The translations under genes were made by a program, and so were the position numbers. A DNA stretch of 21,026 nucleotides. Source: CAMTWJ01 sp964643605. GTDB lineage: Bacteria > Patescibacteriota > Saccharimonadia > Saccharimonadales > 2-12-FULL-41-12. The stretch spans positions 1 to 21,026 of the forward strand of contig CAZXTF010000015.1 in NCBI GenBank assembly GCA_964643605.1, read 5' to 3'. Positions within the stretch are counted from its first letter, which is position 1. The number at the start of each line of letters is the position of its first letter. The notes beneath the pieces are model-generated. The model worked only from the letters and a program-made list of their open reading frames with translations. It was not told the origin of the DNA and searched no databases. Below, piece by piece: positions 13,511-21,026 of this stretch.

Positions 13511-14937
13511 GTAATTACCTACCGACTATAGGTATTGAATGTCATGTACAGCTAAAGACCAAGACCAAGCTATTTGCTGCGGTTGGTAATGACGCTCGAG
13601 AAGCTTTACCAAATACTCTAGTGAGTCATATTTGCTTAGGTATGCCAGGAGCTCTGCCGGTGCTCAATAGACGAGCAGTCGAGCTTGCCTCTAAGGCTGC
13701 GTTTGCTCTCAAAACTAAGCCGCAAGAGTTTAGTAAATTCGATAGAAAGCATTATTTTTACCCAGATCTTCCCAAAGGATATCAGATTAGTCAGTTCAAT
13801 TATCCTATTGTTCTTGGGGGTGAAGTAGATATCAAGATTAATGGCCAAAAAAAGAAAATTGGTATCACTCGGGCGCACCTTGAAGAAGATGCAGGCAAGA
13901 ATACCCACCCTGTAAATGCAGAGTACAGCCTGGTAGACCTGAACCGAGCTGGCACGCCGTTGCTAGAAATTGTGAGCGAACCAGATATGCATACTCCCGC
14001 CGAAGCTCGAGCCTATGTAAATGAACTGTATTTACTTATGAAGTATGCTGATGTTACTGAAGGCGACCTATACCATGGGAATATGCGATTTGATGTTAAC
14101 ATTAGCGTCAGTAAAGACCCAAATAAGCTCGGCAATCGGAGCGAAATTAAAAACCTAAATAGCTTTCGAGCTGTCGAAAAAGCTGTCGAGTACGAGATAA
14201 AGCGCCAAACCGAGCGGCTCGAAAAGGGTAAAGAAGTACAGCAAGAAACTCGTGGTTGGGACGACGCCAAACAAAAAACGTTTTCGCAACGCACCAAAGA
14301 AGAAGCTCACGACTATCGATATTTCCCTGACCCGGATATTCCCCCCGTCCAGCTCGACGATGCTTTTATACAGAAAACCAAATCACAAATGCCAGAATTG
14401 CCTGATGATTATCGTAAGAAATTTAGTAACCTTAATATTGACACCAGTGTGGTTGAAGACATCTTAGCGCTACCACAAGTTGCTCAGCAGATTTCTAGCA
14501 TTCTTGATAAGAGCAGTCCGGCGATTGCTCGAGCGAGTACATTCTGGTTATTACAGGGGAAACCAGAAGATGAATCACTTGGGGCTAACTGGACGAGTAC
14601 TATCTCGGATGAGCAGTTAATCACACTAGCTAGATTAGTAGAAGCAAACAAGCTGAGCTCGACTGGTGCAAAACAAGTTTTGACCATTATGCAGGAAAAA
14701 GGCGGCGAGCCAGAGCAGATTGCAGAGGACAATAACCTACTGCAAGTTTCTGATGAAGGGGAAATAGGTAAGATCATTGATCAGGTATTAACCGACAATC
14801 CGCAGGCTGCCGAGGATATCAAAGCAGGCGAGGTGAAAGCTATCGGCTTCTTAGTCGGCCAAGTCATGAAGGCCAGTAAGGGGCAGGCAAATCCTGGATT
14901 AGCTCAAAAAATTATTAAAGAAAAATTGGGGGTATAG
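13507..14937 (+). CDS. gatB: Asp/Glu-tRNA amidotransferase subunit B
   Basis: Kinase-like subunit that phosphorylates and then amidates the Glu or Asp carried on tRNA. At 476 aa it is the usual size. The N-terminal IGIECHVQLKTKTKLF, NRAGTPLLEIVSEPDM, GNMRFDVNISV, RSEIKNLNS and DYRYFPDPDIPP motifs of the catalytic cradle are all present. A helical C-terminal part, including the YqeY-like tail (GFLVGQVMKASKGQANP), would bind tRNA. Start is GTG at 13507, overlapping the preceding TGA by four bases, with GGGAG (13495-13499) seven bases upstream. Separation from gatA by one small membrane-protein gene is unusual compared with the common gatCAB order. Confidence 0.97.
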   Translation: MSNYLPTIGIECHVQLKTKTKLFAAVGNDAREALPNTLVSHICLGMPGALPVLNRRAVELASKAAFALKTKPQEFSKFDRKHYFYPDLPKGYQISQFNYPIVLGGEVDIKINGQKKKIGITRAHLEEDAGKNTHPVNAEYSLVDLNRAGTPLLEIVSEPDMHTPAEARAYVNELYLLMKYADVTEGDLYHGNMRFDVNISVSKDPNKLGNRSEIKNLNSFRAVEKAVEYEIKRQTERLEKGKEVQQETRGWDDAKQKTFSQRTKEEAHDYRYFPDPDIPPVQLDDAFIQKTKSQMPELPDDYRKKFSNLNIDTSVVEDILALPQVAQQISSILDKSSPAIARASTFWLLQGKPEDESLGANWTSTISDEQLITLARLVEANKLSSTGAKQVLTIMQEKGGEPEQIAEDNNLLQVSDEGEIGKIIDQVLTDNPQAAEDIKAGEVKAIGFLVGQVMKASKGQANPGLAQKIIKEKLGV

Positions 14938-14938
14938 T

Positions 14939-15841
14939 ATGGTAAAAGTACGAAAAGCAGTCATAGCTGCTGCAGGATTTGGCACACGATTTTTACCACA
15001 AACAAAAGCTATGCCAAAAGAAATGCTACCGATTGTAGATAAGCCGGTTATTCAGTATGTTGTCGAAGAGCTGGTACGAGTTGGCATAGAAGACATCATT
15101 ATTGTTACTGGCTATTCCAAGCGCAGTATTGAAGATCACTTTGACGAGCCCAATGCTGACATGGTTGCAAACCTAATTCAGGGTGGCCCCAGGAAGGCAA
15201 AACTACTTGAAGAAGTAAAAAGTATTTCTGAACTTGCCAATTTTATTTATATTCGTCAAAAGGGTCCATATGGAAATGGTACGCCAATTCTAAACTCGGA
15301 GCATATTATTGGTGATGAGCCATTTATTTACACATTTTGTGATGATTTTATCGAGGCCAATCCACCAAGTTTTCAGCAAATGATCGAAGCATACGAGAAG
15401 TTCCAGACGCCGATTATGAGTACTATTAAGTCAACAAGTGAAGAAGATTTTGAGAAGTATGGATTTGTAGCAGGTGAAGAAGTTGAGCCAGGAGCAGTCA
15501 AGGTAACCAACATTATAGAAAAGCCTGGTAAAGATCAGGCTCCATCCAACATGGCTTCAGTTAGCGGATATCTTCTTACTCCAGATATCTTTTCTTACTT
15601 ACATGCACAGCAAAAACGGCTAGAGCCAGGTAAAGAATTTGTGAGCAACCAGGCGCTACTTGATATGGCTAATGATGGTAAAGACGTGATAGCACTTGAT
15701 ATAAAAGGTGGTACTTTCTATGATGCTGGTGACAAACTGGAATATATCAAAACAGTTATAGATTTTGCGTTAAAGCACCCCGACATCAAAGACGAAGTGC
15801 TTACTCACATAAAATCAAAAGTTGATTCGCTTGAAGACTAA
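14939..15841 (+). CDS. galU: UTP-glucose-1-phosphate uridylyltransferase
   Basis: Makes UDP-glucose from UTP and glucose 1-phosphate, for glycolipid, wall polymer or exopolysaccharide synthesis. At 300 aa it fits GalU. The nucleotide-binding signature GFGTRFLPQTKAMPKEMLP lies at residues 13-31, followed by DKPVIQYVVEE. The FCDDFIEANPP segment holds the metal-binding Asp, and GFVAGEE, NIIEKPG and GGTFYDAGDK match the family. ATG follows the gatB stop by one base, with GGGGG (14928-14932) as the likely ribosome binding site, so galU probably rides on the gat transcript. Other nucleotidyltransferases such as RfbA differ in the N-terminal signature and are less likely. Confidence 0.95.
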   Translation: MVKVRKAVIAAAGFGTRFLPQTKAMPKEMLPIVDKPVIQYVVEELVRVGIEDIIIVTGYSKRSIEDHFDEPNADMVANLIQGGPRKAKLLEEVKSISELANFIYIRQKGPYGNGTPILNSEHIIGDEPFIYTFCDDFIEANPPSFQQMIEAYEKFQTPIMSTIKSTSEEDFEKYGFVAGEEVEPGAVKVTNIIEKPGKDQAPSNMASVSGYLLTPDIFSYLHAQQKRLEPGKEFVSNQALLDMANDGKDVIALDIKGGTFYDAGDKLEYIKTVIDFALKHPDIKDEVLTHIKSKVDSLED

Positions 15842-15848
15842 CTAGGTG

Positions 15849-15854
15849 TATAAT
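15849..15854 (+). promoter_or_regulatory. Consensus -10 box upstream of the YtxG-like gene
   Basis: A perfect TATAAT lies one base before the GTG at 15856 and ten bases before the in-frame ATG at 15865. Transcription from it would start near 15861, so only the ATG at 15865 would remain, with a four-base leader. No convincing -35 is seen 17 bases upstream. It may drive the two small genes and possibly dnaE. Confidence 0.35.
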
Positions 15855-15855
15855 A

Positions 15856-16131
15856 GTGAATACTATGGATAGTACGTGGTACGAGGTTTTGGTAGTCATA
15901 TTGTCGGTGATGCTTGCCATCTTTCTGACTTTAAATATTATTCTAGCAGCAATACTTATCAAGATAGTTAAGTCGGTTAAGCGTATTACTGATCATGCAG
16001 AGCATATTGCCGATACAGCCGAACATGTGGGAGATTTCTTCCGAGCTGCCGCACCACCTATAGCTATATTAAAAATTATTGCTAACATCGGAGATGCAAT
16101 TCAGAGTAAATCTAATAAGAAGGACAAATAA
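15856..16131 (+). CDS. Small single-pass membrane protein, DUF948/YtxG-like
   Basis: Product of 91 aa (88 if the ATG at 15865 is used). An N-terminal hydrophobic helix (about residues 10-36: VLVVILSVMLAIFLTLNII and on) is followed by an amphipathic heptad-like stretch with repeated His/Ala spacing (ITDHAEHIADTAEHVGDF). The tail is short and basic. This matches the general build of DUF948 proteins such as B. subtilis YtxG, which sit beside YtxH, and the next gene here is YtxH-like. GTG at 15856 has a weak AGGTG seven bases upstream; ATG at 15865 fits a near-leaderless message from TATAAT at 15849. The stop is one base before the next ATG. Molecular function is unknown; envelope-associated or stress-related is the family-level expectation. 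Confidence 0.7.
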   Translation: MNTMDSTWYEVLVVILSVMLAIFLTLNIILAAILIKIVKSVKRITDHAEHIADTAEHVGDFFRAAAPPIAILKIIANIGDAIQSKSNKKDK

Positions 16132-16132
16132 T

Positions 16133-16534
16133 ATGTCAAAGAAGAGCACAAACTTTGCGGTGGGCGCCATTATAGCAGCAGGCATCGGGTACGTTGCAGG
16201 CATATTAACTGCCCCTAAGTCTGGCAAAGAAACTCGTAAAGACATACAACGAAGCGCCTCAAAGGCAAAAACAGAGGGAGAGAAACAGCTCAAGAGTCTT
16301 TATAGTGATCTGCAAGATACTATTGATAAAGCTAACAAACAGACCACGAAGGCTAAAGGAAAGGCAACAAAAGAGTATAAAGAGGCTCTAGTCAAAGCAG
16401 ATGCTGCCAAGAAGAAGGCTAAACTGTTACTCAGTGCCTTGCACGATGGAGATGCAGATGATCCAAACTTAAAAGCGGTCATCAAAGAGGTTTCTGCCGC
16501 CAAGAAAAACTTGGTTAAATTTATTAAGAAATAG
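16133..16534 (+). CDS. YtxH-domain protein
   Basis: A 133-aa protein with the YtxH signature at the N-terminus: a glycine/alanine-rich hydrophobic helix (residues about 8-26), followed at once by LTAPKSGKETRKDI. The rest is a highly charged Lys/Ala-rich helical or coiled-coil region (about 40-133). YtxH proteins are small general-stress proteins of unknown mechanism, probably membrane-bound with the charged tail in the cytoplasm. ATG at 16133 is fixed by AGAAGGA (16118-16124) eight bases upstream and by the match starting at MSKKSTNFAVG; the longer frame starting upstream overlaps the previous gene and is unlikely. It is one base downstream of the YtxG-like stop, so the two are co-expressed. 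About 50 bases without any clear feature separate it from dnaE. Confidence 0.87.
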   Translation: MSKKSTNFAVGAIIAAGIGYVAGILTAPKSGKETRKDIQRSASKAKTEGEKQLKSLYSDLQDTIDKANKQTTKAKGKATKEYKEALVKADAAKKKAKLLLSALHDGDADDPNLKAVIKEVSAAKKNLVKFIKK

Positions 16535-16584
16535 TTTAATTATGGGCATCGTTTATAAAGCTCGGGGAGGGAGTTCTGTAGTAT

Positions 16585-19500
16585 ATGTCGGCTAAAAAAA
16601 CTACCGAAAAACTTGCTCCAGAAGATTTTGTACACCTACATAATCATACTCAATATAGTTTGTTAGACGGCCTTACAAAGGTTCCTGAACTCATTGATTT
16701 TATAGATGAGTCTGGTATGAAGGCTGTGGCGATGACCGACCACGGTACACTGTCCGGTGCTATTGAATTTTATAAAGCTGCTCAGGCCAAAAAGATCAAA
16801 CCAATTATTGGCATCGAAGCTTATGTTGCACCAAGAAAGCACACCGACAAAGATCCGAGTGTAGATAAGCAATATTTTCACCTAATTATTTTGGCTATGA
16901 ACGAAAAAGGCTATCAGAATTTAATGCGCCTCAGTACTATATCCAATCTCGATGGTTTTTACTACAAGCCACGAATCGACCATGATTTACTGGAAAAGCA
17001 TAACGAAGGACTAATTGTTCTATCGGGTTGTATCAACGGAGAAGTCGGTGATGCGCTTAGGCAAGAACAATACGATCAGGCTAAAAAAACAGCCGAGTGG
17101 TATAAGAACATATTCGGTGATCGTTATTATATCGAGATCCAAGATCATGGGCATAGAGATCACCCAAGCTCTTGGGCAGACCAAATAGCTGTCAATGATC
17201 AGGCTTTTAAATTAGCAGATGAGCTTAATATAAAAACAGTTATAACTGGTGATGCTCACTACTTACGCCATGAAGATCAAGAAGCTCACGAGATTCTCCT
17301 TTGTGTACAGACTGGATCATTCTTGTCTGATAAGAAGAGGATGAGCTTAAAAGATTTTGAGCTGCATGTAGCAAAAGCAGAAGATATTATCGGTCGTTGG
17401 GGCAAAGATCATCCGGAGTCTATAAAAAACACAAAAGAAATTGCTGATCGTTGCAAGCTATCTTTATCTTTAGGGGATATCCTTATTCCTAAGTTCCCGG
17501 TGCCAAAAGGTGAGACAGAGCACTCTGTACTTCGAAAACTCGTTTACGCTGGTTTGGCTTGGCGCTATGCTGATGTCTCGCAAAAAAAAGCTAAGACACT
17601 CACAGAACCAGCAGTTAAAAAGATGCTTCCAAAAGATGTCAAAGAACGGGCAGAATATGAAATGACCGTTATTAACGAGATGGGTTTTAACGGATATCTT
17701 CTTATCATTGCTGACTTTATAAACTGGGGCAAAAATAAAGGTATTATCTTCGGTCCCGGTCGTGGAAGTGCTGCTGGATCAATTATTGCCTACGCTCTTA
17801 ATATTACTGATCTTAATCCTCTGGAGTATGATCTGCTATTCGAACGATTCTTAAATCCAGACCGAATTAGTATGCCTGATATCGATATTGATATTCAGGA
17901 TACTCGCAGAGGCGAAGTCATTGAATACTGCATTGATAAGTACGGGAAAGATAGGGTGGCAAATATTGTAACATTTGGTCGTATGGCTGCTCGTAACGCA
18001 GTTCGTGATGTAGCCCGTGTTTTGCAAGTGCCATATGCCGAAGCTGACCGCTTAGCAAAGATGATCCCGCCACCTGTACAGGGGCGGCATATACCGCTCG
18101 AAACATCACTCAAGAATGATACCGATCTTTCAAATGAATACAAGTCGAATGAGCGGTCTCGTGAAGTATTTGATCTGGCTATTCGCCTAGAAGGAACGAT
18201 TCGAAGCCATGGTGTCCATGCAGCAGGTGTGGTAATCGCACCCGATGATATCGTGAAGTTTACACCACTCGAAATGGCTCAAAAAGGCGTTGTTGCAACC
18301 CAATATTCTATGTGGCCAATCGAAGATCTCGGTCTGCTAAAAATGGATTTCTTAGGCCTTTCTAACCTAACCATTATCAACAATGCTATGCGTATCATTA
18401 AAAAAGTATATGGTAAAACCATTGATCTCAGCACGTTGCCTCTCGACGATGAAAAAACTTATAGATTATTCCAAAAAGGAGATACTACAGGGGTATTCCA
18501 ACTTGAATCAAGTGGCATGAAGCGTTACTTGAAGGCTTTGAAGCCTACAACTTTTGAAGACATCGTTGCCATGGTTGCCTTGTACCGGCCGGGGCCAATG
18601 CAGTTTATTGATGATTTTATTACTCGAAAACACGGGGAGAAAGAAATTACTTATTTACATCCAAAAATGGAGGGTGCATTAAGTAATACCTACGGGGTGT
18701 TGGTCTATCAAGAACAGGTGATGCAGATATCCAAAGACATGTGTGGCTTTACTGGTGGTCAAGCAGACACGCTGCGTAAAGGTGTTGCCAAAAAGATCCC
18801 CTCAGTTCTGGAGAAAATGAAAGTTGAATTTATTGAGGGTGCCATAAAAAACTCAAATGCCGACAGAGCCCTTATGGAAAAATTTTGGAAACAACTAGAA
18901 GAATTTGCCGCCTATTGTTTTAACAAGAGCCACGCAGCGTGCTACGGGCTAATCGCCTACCAGACAGCTTACCTTAAGGCGCATTATCCTGCAGCGTTTA
19001 TGGCAGCATTAATGACGAGCGATTATGATGATACAGATCGCTTAGCTATCGAAATTTCTGAATGTCAAAATATGGGGATCGAAGTCCTCAGCCCAGATGT
19101 TGATGAGTCATTTCTTGAGTTCGCTGTCATCAAAGGCGACGATAGGAAAGATCGGATTCGCTTTGGCATGAACGCCATTAAAAATGTTGGGTCTGCAGCT
19201 GTCGAAGAGATTATTCGGGCAAGAAGCGAGGGGGGAGGTTTTGCAAATCTTGAAGATTTTCTGACCAAAGTTAGCCACAGAATCGTCAACAGAAAGACAC
19301 TAGAAAGCCTTATAAAATCTGGTGCTATGGACCGTTTTGCCGACAGGTCAGTGCTTATCAATAGCCTCGATACTTTAGTCGCATTTGCCAGTCGAGCTCA
19401 AAAAGATGCAGCTAGTGGGCAAATTGGTTTGTTTGCCGACAGCGAGCTAGCAGCTAGTGTAGCGGCACAGCTATCTCTGCAAGCAGATGGGGAGATCTAT

Positions 19501-20232
19501 CCATCTCGTCAAAAACTCTTGTGGGAGCGTGAGCTACTGGGCATCTACCTCAGTAGTCATCCACTCGAAGAATATAAGTTACTACTTTCAGAGCAATGCG
19601 TCTCAATCGAAGAGATCACAATTGAAATGGATGGTCGTGCCACAAAGATAGGTGGGTCGATCACTGATGTGCGAGAGATCACAACCAAAAATGGCCAGAA
19701 AATGGCTTTTGTGAAGATCGCAGATATGACGAGCGAACTTGAACTTATCCTATTCCCCGGGACATACCAGCAGACAGTAGGAATATGGGAAAAAGACAAG
19801 GTTGTTATGATCGACGGCAAGATAAACAATAAAGACCGAAGCGGTAACACCAGCGATGAAATTAAGATAATGGTCGATAATGCCCGAGAAATAACCCATC
19901 AGCAAGCTGCTGCATATCAGTCAACTGGTAAGAAAAAGAAAGCCCCAAAGCCTGCCACCAAAAAGACTACTTCTGTTCGCACCAAACAGCCGACAGTTAC
20001 CGAAGCGGTCGAGCAAAGGCTCTATATTCGTATGAATAAATCAGATGAAACCCAGTTAAGTAAACTAAAAAGTGTCATTGATGAAAATCCCGGCACCACG
20101 CCGGTGGTGTTGGTAGTCGGTGAAAACGACAATAAACAAATTATTCGCTTGCCAAGCTCAATTAGCCCAGCCGAAGACCTGATATCGAGCGTCACCAAAA
20201 TATTCGGCAAAGAGTCGGTAAAATATCAGTAA
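16585..20232 (+). CDS. dnaE: DNA polymerase III subunit alpha with intact PHP domain
   Basis: Replicative polymerase of the DnaE type, 1215 aa. Order: PHP domain (about 14-290); palm with catalytic Asp432 and Asp434 in MPDIDIDIQ and Asp588 in LKMDFLGL; fingers (YRPGP, YQEQVM, FNKSHAACYG); helix-hairpin-helix region (GMNAIKNVG); clamp motif QIGLF (946-950); OB domain (about 1030-1110); a Lys/Thr-rich linker near 1115-1140; and a C-terminal domain. PHP metal ligands His19, His21, Asp28, His53, Glu78, His99, Cys149, Asp223 and His225 are all present, unlike in E. coli, so it may proofread by itself. Start ATG is bounded by an in-frame TAG at 16579; GGGAG (16569-16573) is 11 bases upstream. No intein is seen. 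The stop overlaps the opposite CAP gene by seven bases. Confidence 0.98.
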   Translation: MSAKKTTEKLAPEDFVHLHNHTQYSLLDGLTKVPELIDFIDESGMKAVAMTDHGTLSGAIEFYKAAQAKKIKPIIGIEAYVAPRKHTDKDPSVDKQYFHLIILAMNEKGYQNLMRLSTISNLDGFYYKPRIDHDLLEKHNEGLIVLSGCINGEVGDALRQEQYDQAKKTAEWYKNIFGDRYYIEIQDHGHRDHPSSWADQIAVNDQAFKLADELNIKTVITGDAHYLRHEDQEAHEILLCVQTGSFLSDKKRMSLKDFELHVAKAEDIIGRWGKDHPESIKNTKEIADRCKLSLSLGDILIPKFPVPKGETEHSVLRKLVYAGLAWRYADVSQKKAKTLTEPAVKKMLPKDVKERAEYEMTVINEMGFNGYLLIIADFINWGKNKGIIFGPGRGSAAGSIIAYALNITDLNPLEYDLLFERFLNPDRISMPDIDIDIQDTRRGEVIEYCIDKYGKDRVANIVTFGRMAARNAVRDVARVLQVPYAEADRLAKMIPPPVQGRHIPLETSLKNDTDLSNEYKSNERSREVFDLAIRLEGTIRSHGVHAAGVVIAPDDIVKFTPLEMAQKGVVATQYSMWPIEDLGLLKMDFLGLSNLTIINNAMRIIKKVYGKTIDLSTLPLDDEKTYRLFQKGDTTGVFQLESSGMKRYLKALKPTTFEDIVAMVALYRPGPMQFIDDFITRKHGEKEITYLHPKMEGALSNTYGVLVYQEQVMQISKDMCGFTGGQADTLRKGVAKKIPSVLEKMKVEFIEGAIKNSNADRALMEKFWKQLEEFAAYCFNKSHAACYGLIAYQTAYLKAHYPAAFMAALMTSDYDDTDRLAIEISECQNMGIEVLSPDVDESFLEFAVIKGDDRKDRIRFGMNAIKNVGSAAVEEIIRARSEGGGFANLEDFLTKVSHRIVNRKTLESLIKSGAMDRFADRSVLINSLDTLVAFASRAQKDAASGQIGLFADSELAASVAAQLSLQADGEIYPSRQKLLWERELLGIYLSSHPLEEYKLLLSEQCVSIEEITIEMDGRATKIGGSITDVREITTKNGQKMAFVKIADMTSELELILFPGTYQQTVGIWEKDKVVMIDGKINNKDRSGNTSDEIKIMVDNAREITHQQAAAYQSTGKKKKAPKPATKKTTSVRTKQPTVTEAVEQRLYIRMNKSDETQLSKLKSVIDENPGTTPVVLVVGENDNKQIIRLPSSISPAEDLISSVTKIFGKESVKYQ

Positions 20233-21026
20233 ATTGTACCGGCGGTCTGAATAAGAATCGCTGCTAGTGCCAGCAGAGCGAGTAGCGTCATATCAACGAG
20301 TGGATGCTTAACAATAAACCTCTCACTAATCCTAAGAATACGTCGGATACCTCGTGCATGCGTAACCAATAGATACACGGCAATACTACCAATCAATAGG
20401 CCAAAAGCAAAGCTGCTCCACGGTGCTTTACCATCTGTAATTGTTTGAATATGGCTGATTCTTGTTTGATCATTCGACAACGTTTGGTTAATTGGCAGTG
20501 TCTGCACATCGGCTGATTTTCCGTACATTGCGACCACCACTGTTTGCGGCCCTTTGCCTTGGTAGTTTTCAGCGTTGGCAATACCAAAGCCAACTTCTGT
20601 CAGATCAGTATCCAATATATTTGCTCGGTGTGGGGGGCTGTTCATCCAGCCGCTAACCGTTGCCTTGCTGTTTGTAAAACCGTAGGCTAAGTTCTCGGCA
20701 CTCTTAGAATATGTATAACCAGTCTGCTCGATAAAGTACCATGGTTCCTTGCCGTCAGGCGTAGTGTGAGACCAATAGTTTTTGGCTACCATGTCGTTAG
20801 CTTTTGCTTGTGCTGCTTGGGTAAGTTGCGGGTTTTTTGCCAGTGGTTTGATGCTGCTGTCCGAGCGCTCTTTGTTAGTATCTGCAACCAAAGAGTCAAC
20901 AGTAATACCCGACGCTCGGCTCAAGACTTCATCATGGCTCTTTTTTGTAAAGCTCCCACTTAGCGAAATAAAAAGCCCAAGCCCAACAAGCAACAGCCGC
21001 CAACAAAGAAGAAGCAGCAACAACAA
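20226..21026 (-). CDS. CAP (SCP/PR-1)-domain membrane protein, 5'-partial
   Basis: Extracytoplasmic CAP-domain protein, of a family often secreted or surface-bound and of varied or unknown function. Of the 266 residues visible, about 1-24 form a hydrophobic N-terminal anchor. The CAP domain spans about 45-170, with the conserved cavity residues His87 (WSHTTPDG), Glu111 (AENLAYG) and His133 (SPPHRANIL), then TEVGFG. Two more membrane helices follow (about 203-222 and 243-262), joined by a basic loop (RGIRRILRISERFIVKH). The frame is open to the last base, and the apparent TTG at 21026 is only the window edge, so the true start lies to the right. The domain probably faces outside, with the basic loop inside. 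In an epibiont-like organism a host-contact role is conceivable but unproven. Confidence 0.9.
   Translation of the reverse strand: MLLLLLLCWRLLLVGLGLFISLSGSFTKKSHDEVLSRASGITVDSLVADTNKERSDSSIKPLAKNPQLTQAAQAKANDMVAKNYWSHTTPDGKEPWYFIEQTGYTYSKSAENLAYGFTNSKATVSGWMNSPPHRANILDTDLTEVGFGIANAENYQGKGPQTVVVAMYGKSADVQTLPINQTLSNDQTRISHIQTITDGKAPWSSFAFGLLIGSIAVYLLVTHARGIRRILRISERFIVKHPLVDMTLLALLALAAILIQTAGTIY

Noticed and set aside
16585..20232. Intein or insertion in dnaE because of its 1215-aa length
   Set aside because: All polymerase motifs follow each other at normal spacing. The extra length is spread out, mainly in a Lys/Thr-rich linker before the C-terminal domain.
1..21026. CRISPR array, mobile element or tRNA
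   Set aside because: No regularly spaced repeats, transposase-like frames or cloverleaf candidates were seen; intergenic space totals only a few hundred bases.

Overview
The window looks like a chromosomal segment of a small-genome bacterium of the Patescibacteria/CPR, most likely a Saccharibacteria (TM7) relative. This is an inference from gene content and style: genes overlap by 1-14 bases, transketolase is split, GatCAB is present, there is a membrane-anchored CAP-domain protein, and several proteins resemble families I associate with that phylum. TGA is used as an ordinary stop (rpiB, gatA, the CDS after gatA, the CAP gene), so this is not one of the CPR lineages that recode UGA. Composition is moderately AT-rich. 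I see no tRNA, rRNA, insertion sequence, prophage or CRISPR array.

Layout. (1) 1-446: a NUDIX hydrolase that probably begins upstream of the window, with a terminator-like hairpin at its visible edge. (2) 539-8199, + strand: one tight run of central carbon genes, gap - rpiB - rpe - transketolase N - transketolase C - class II aldolase - PfkB-family kinase, followed by an unrecognised 390-aa protein and a LOG/SLOG-type nucleotide-binding protein. An 8-bp perfect inverted repeat lies in front of gap. (3) 8232-10193: uvrB, with a start that looks leaderless. (4) 10190-11248, - strand: a putative alpha/beta hydrolase meeting uvrB tail to tail. (5) 11366-15841, + strand: gatC - gatA - a membrane-anchored degenerate HEPN-like protein - gatB - galU. 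(6) 15856-16534: two small membrane/stress-type proteins resembling the YtxG-YtxH pair. (7) 16585-20232: dnaE, the replicative polymerase alpha subunit, with an apparently intact PHP exonuclease site. (8) 20226 to the right edge, - strand: a CAP-domain protein with three membrane segments, cut by the window end.

How the genes fit. The sugar operon connects ribose 5-phosphate to glyceraldehyde 3-phosphate and lower glycolysis through RpiB, Rpe and the two transketolase halves. No transaldolase is present here, but an aldolase and a sugar kinase are, so a sedoheptulose-bisphosphate route is possible. The LOG-like protein at the end could release ribose 5-phosphate from nucleotides, which would make the cluster a nucleotide-scavenging route; this is a hypothesis. 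The gat operon supplies Gln-tRNA(Gln) and/or Asn-tRNA(Asn) by transamidation. The most novel items are the unknown 390-aa operon member, the HEPN-like membrane protein embedded between gatA and gatB, and the repeated placement of -10-like boxes within about 10 bases of start codons.
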